Shown: positions 63,791 to 64,000 of the stretch, in pieces
Layout: each line of letters starts with the position of its first letter
Position numbering within the stretch: the first letter of the stretch is position 1
Assembly (NCBI GenBank): GCA_965153455.1
Contig: OZ234503.1
Location: forward strand, 1,674,001-1,738,000
Reading direction: 5' to 3'
Source: Sphagnum compactum
Lineage: Eukaryota > Bryophyta > Sphagnopsida > Sphagnales
DNA length: 64,000 bases
Notes under the pieces: generated by a model
What the model saw: the letters and a program-made list of their open reading frames with translations, nothing else
Databases searched by the model: none
What the model was told of the DNA's origin: nothing
Program-made: the position numbers and the translations under genes

Positions 63791-64000
63791 AGAGCCCAGG
63801 CACTGTGTCCTAACCTAATTACCTGCAAGTAATCTTCAATGTGCTCATTTGTTTTCAGTTGTTTCTTGTGAACTTGGTTAATGGGGATATCAAGTTAAAA
63901 GACAGCAGTGCTTTTAGCAGTCATAAAAAATGGTGTTCCAGTAGTTCATTAGCTTGTGACCTTTGGGAGCTGAACATATGTTAATGATTTAAAGAAGTAA
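63791..64000. other. Right edge, nothing recognised
   Basis: No feature could be supported. Confidence 0.4.

Noticed and set aside
1-64000. CRISPR arrays, rRNA genes and complete tRNA genes
   Set aside because: The arrays seen are contiguous tandem repeats without unique spacers, and no rRNA or complete tRNA cloverleaf sequence was recognised.

Overview
The window looks like nuclear DNA of a land plant, probably a seed-free one (moss, fern or lycophyte). This is an inference from an AT-rich, repeat-heavy background, one plant-type NADPH oxidase with 14 exons and introns up to about 1.9 kb, and relics of protein families I associate with such genomes. No organelle, bacterial or viral gene content was recognised.

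Only one intact gene is convincing: an RBOH-type respiratory burst oxidase on the + strand. Its coding exons run from 47706 to 57267, all splice phases agree, and the product is 1017 residues. It has two EF hands, a heme-bearing membrane domain and FAD/NADPH-binding motifs. About 1.1 kb of upstream sequence holds several short upstream ORFs, and intron 2 carries a small inverted-repeat element.

The rest is mostly decayed mobile DNA and tandem repeats. From left to right: a broken DUF7869-like gene on the - strand (1-2693); an array of about 60-bp units built on a GGTGGCCACC-like palindrome (3066-3770); a long AT-rich intergenic tract; a CACTA-type element (12575-16836) with terminal inverted repeats and a 3-bp target duplication, which contains a TTTAGCC satellite, which in turn is interrupted by a GC-rich DUF659/hAT-like transposase relic; a 150-bp tandem duplication; a second palindrome array (19805-20125); a duplicated unknown gene relic (21050-22320); a broken FCP1-like phosphatase-domain gene (22878-23457); and further arrays flanked by CACTA-like ends (23820-27424).

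From 27.5 to 46.5 kb there is no convincing gene. This stretch holds a 241-bp minus-strand mini-Helitron (35674-35914), a 190-bp long-TIR foldback element (38775-38964), a near-perfect hairpin (31062-31121), a tandem array of about 200-bp units (41430-42320) and a tRNA-derived SINE-like element near 45.5 kb. Right of the oxidase there is a broken coiled-coil gene (60040-60615) and some exon-like segments (61.5-63.8 kb) that I could not identify.

The oxidase would work alone in this window (plasma-membrane superoxide production). The other loci do not form a pathway; they record successive nested insertions.
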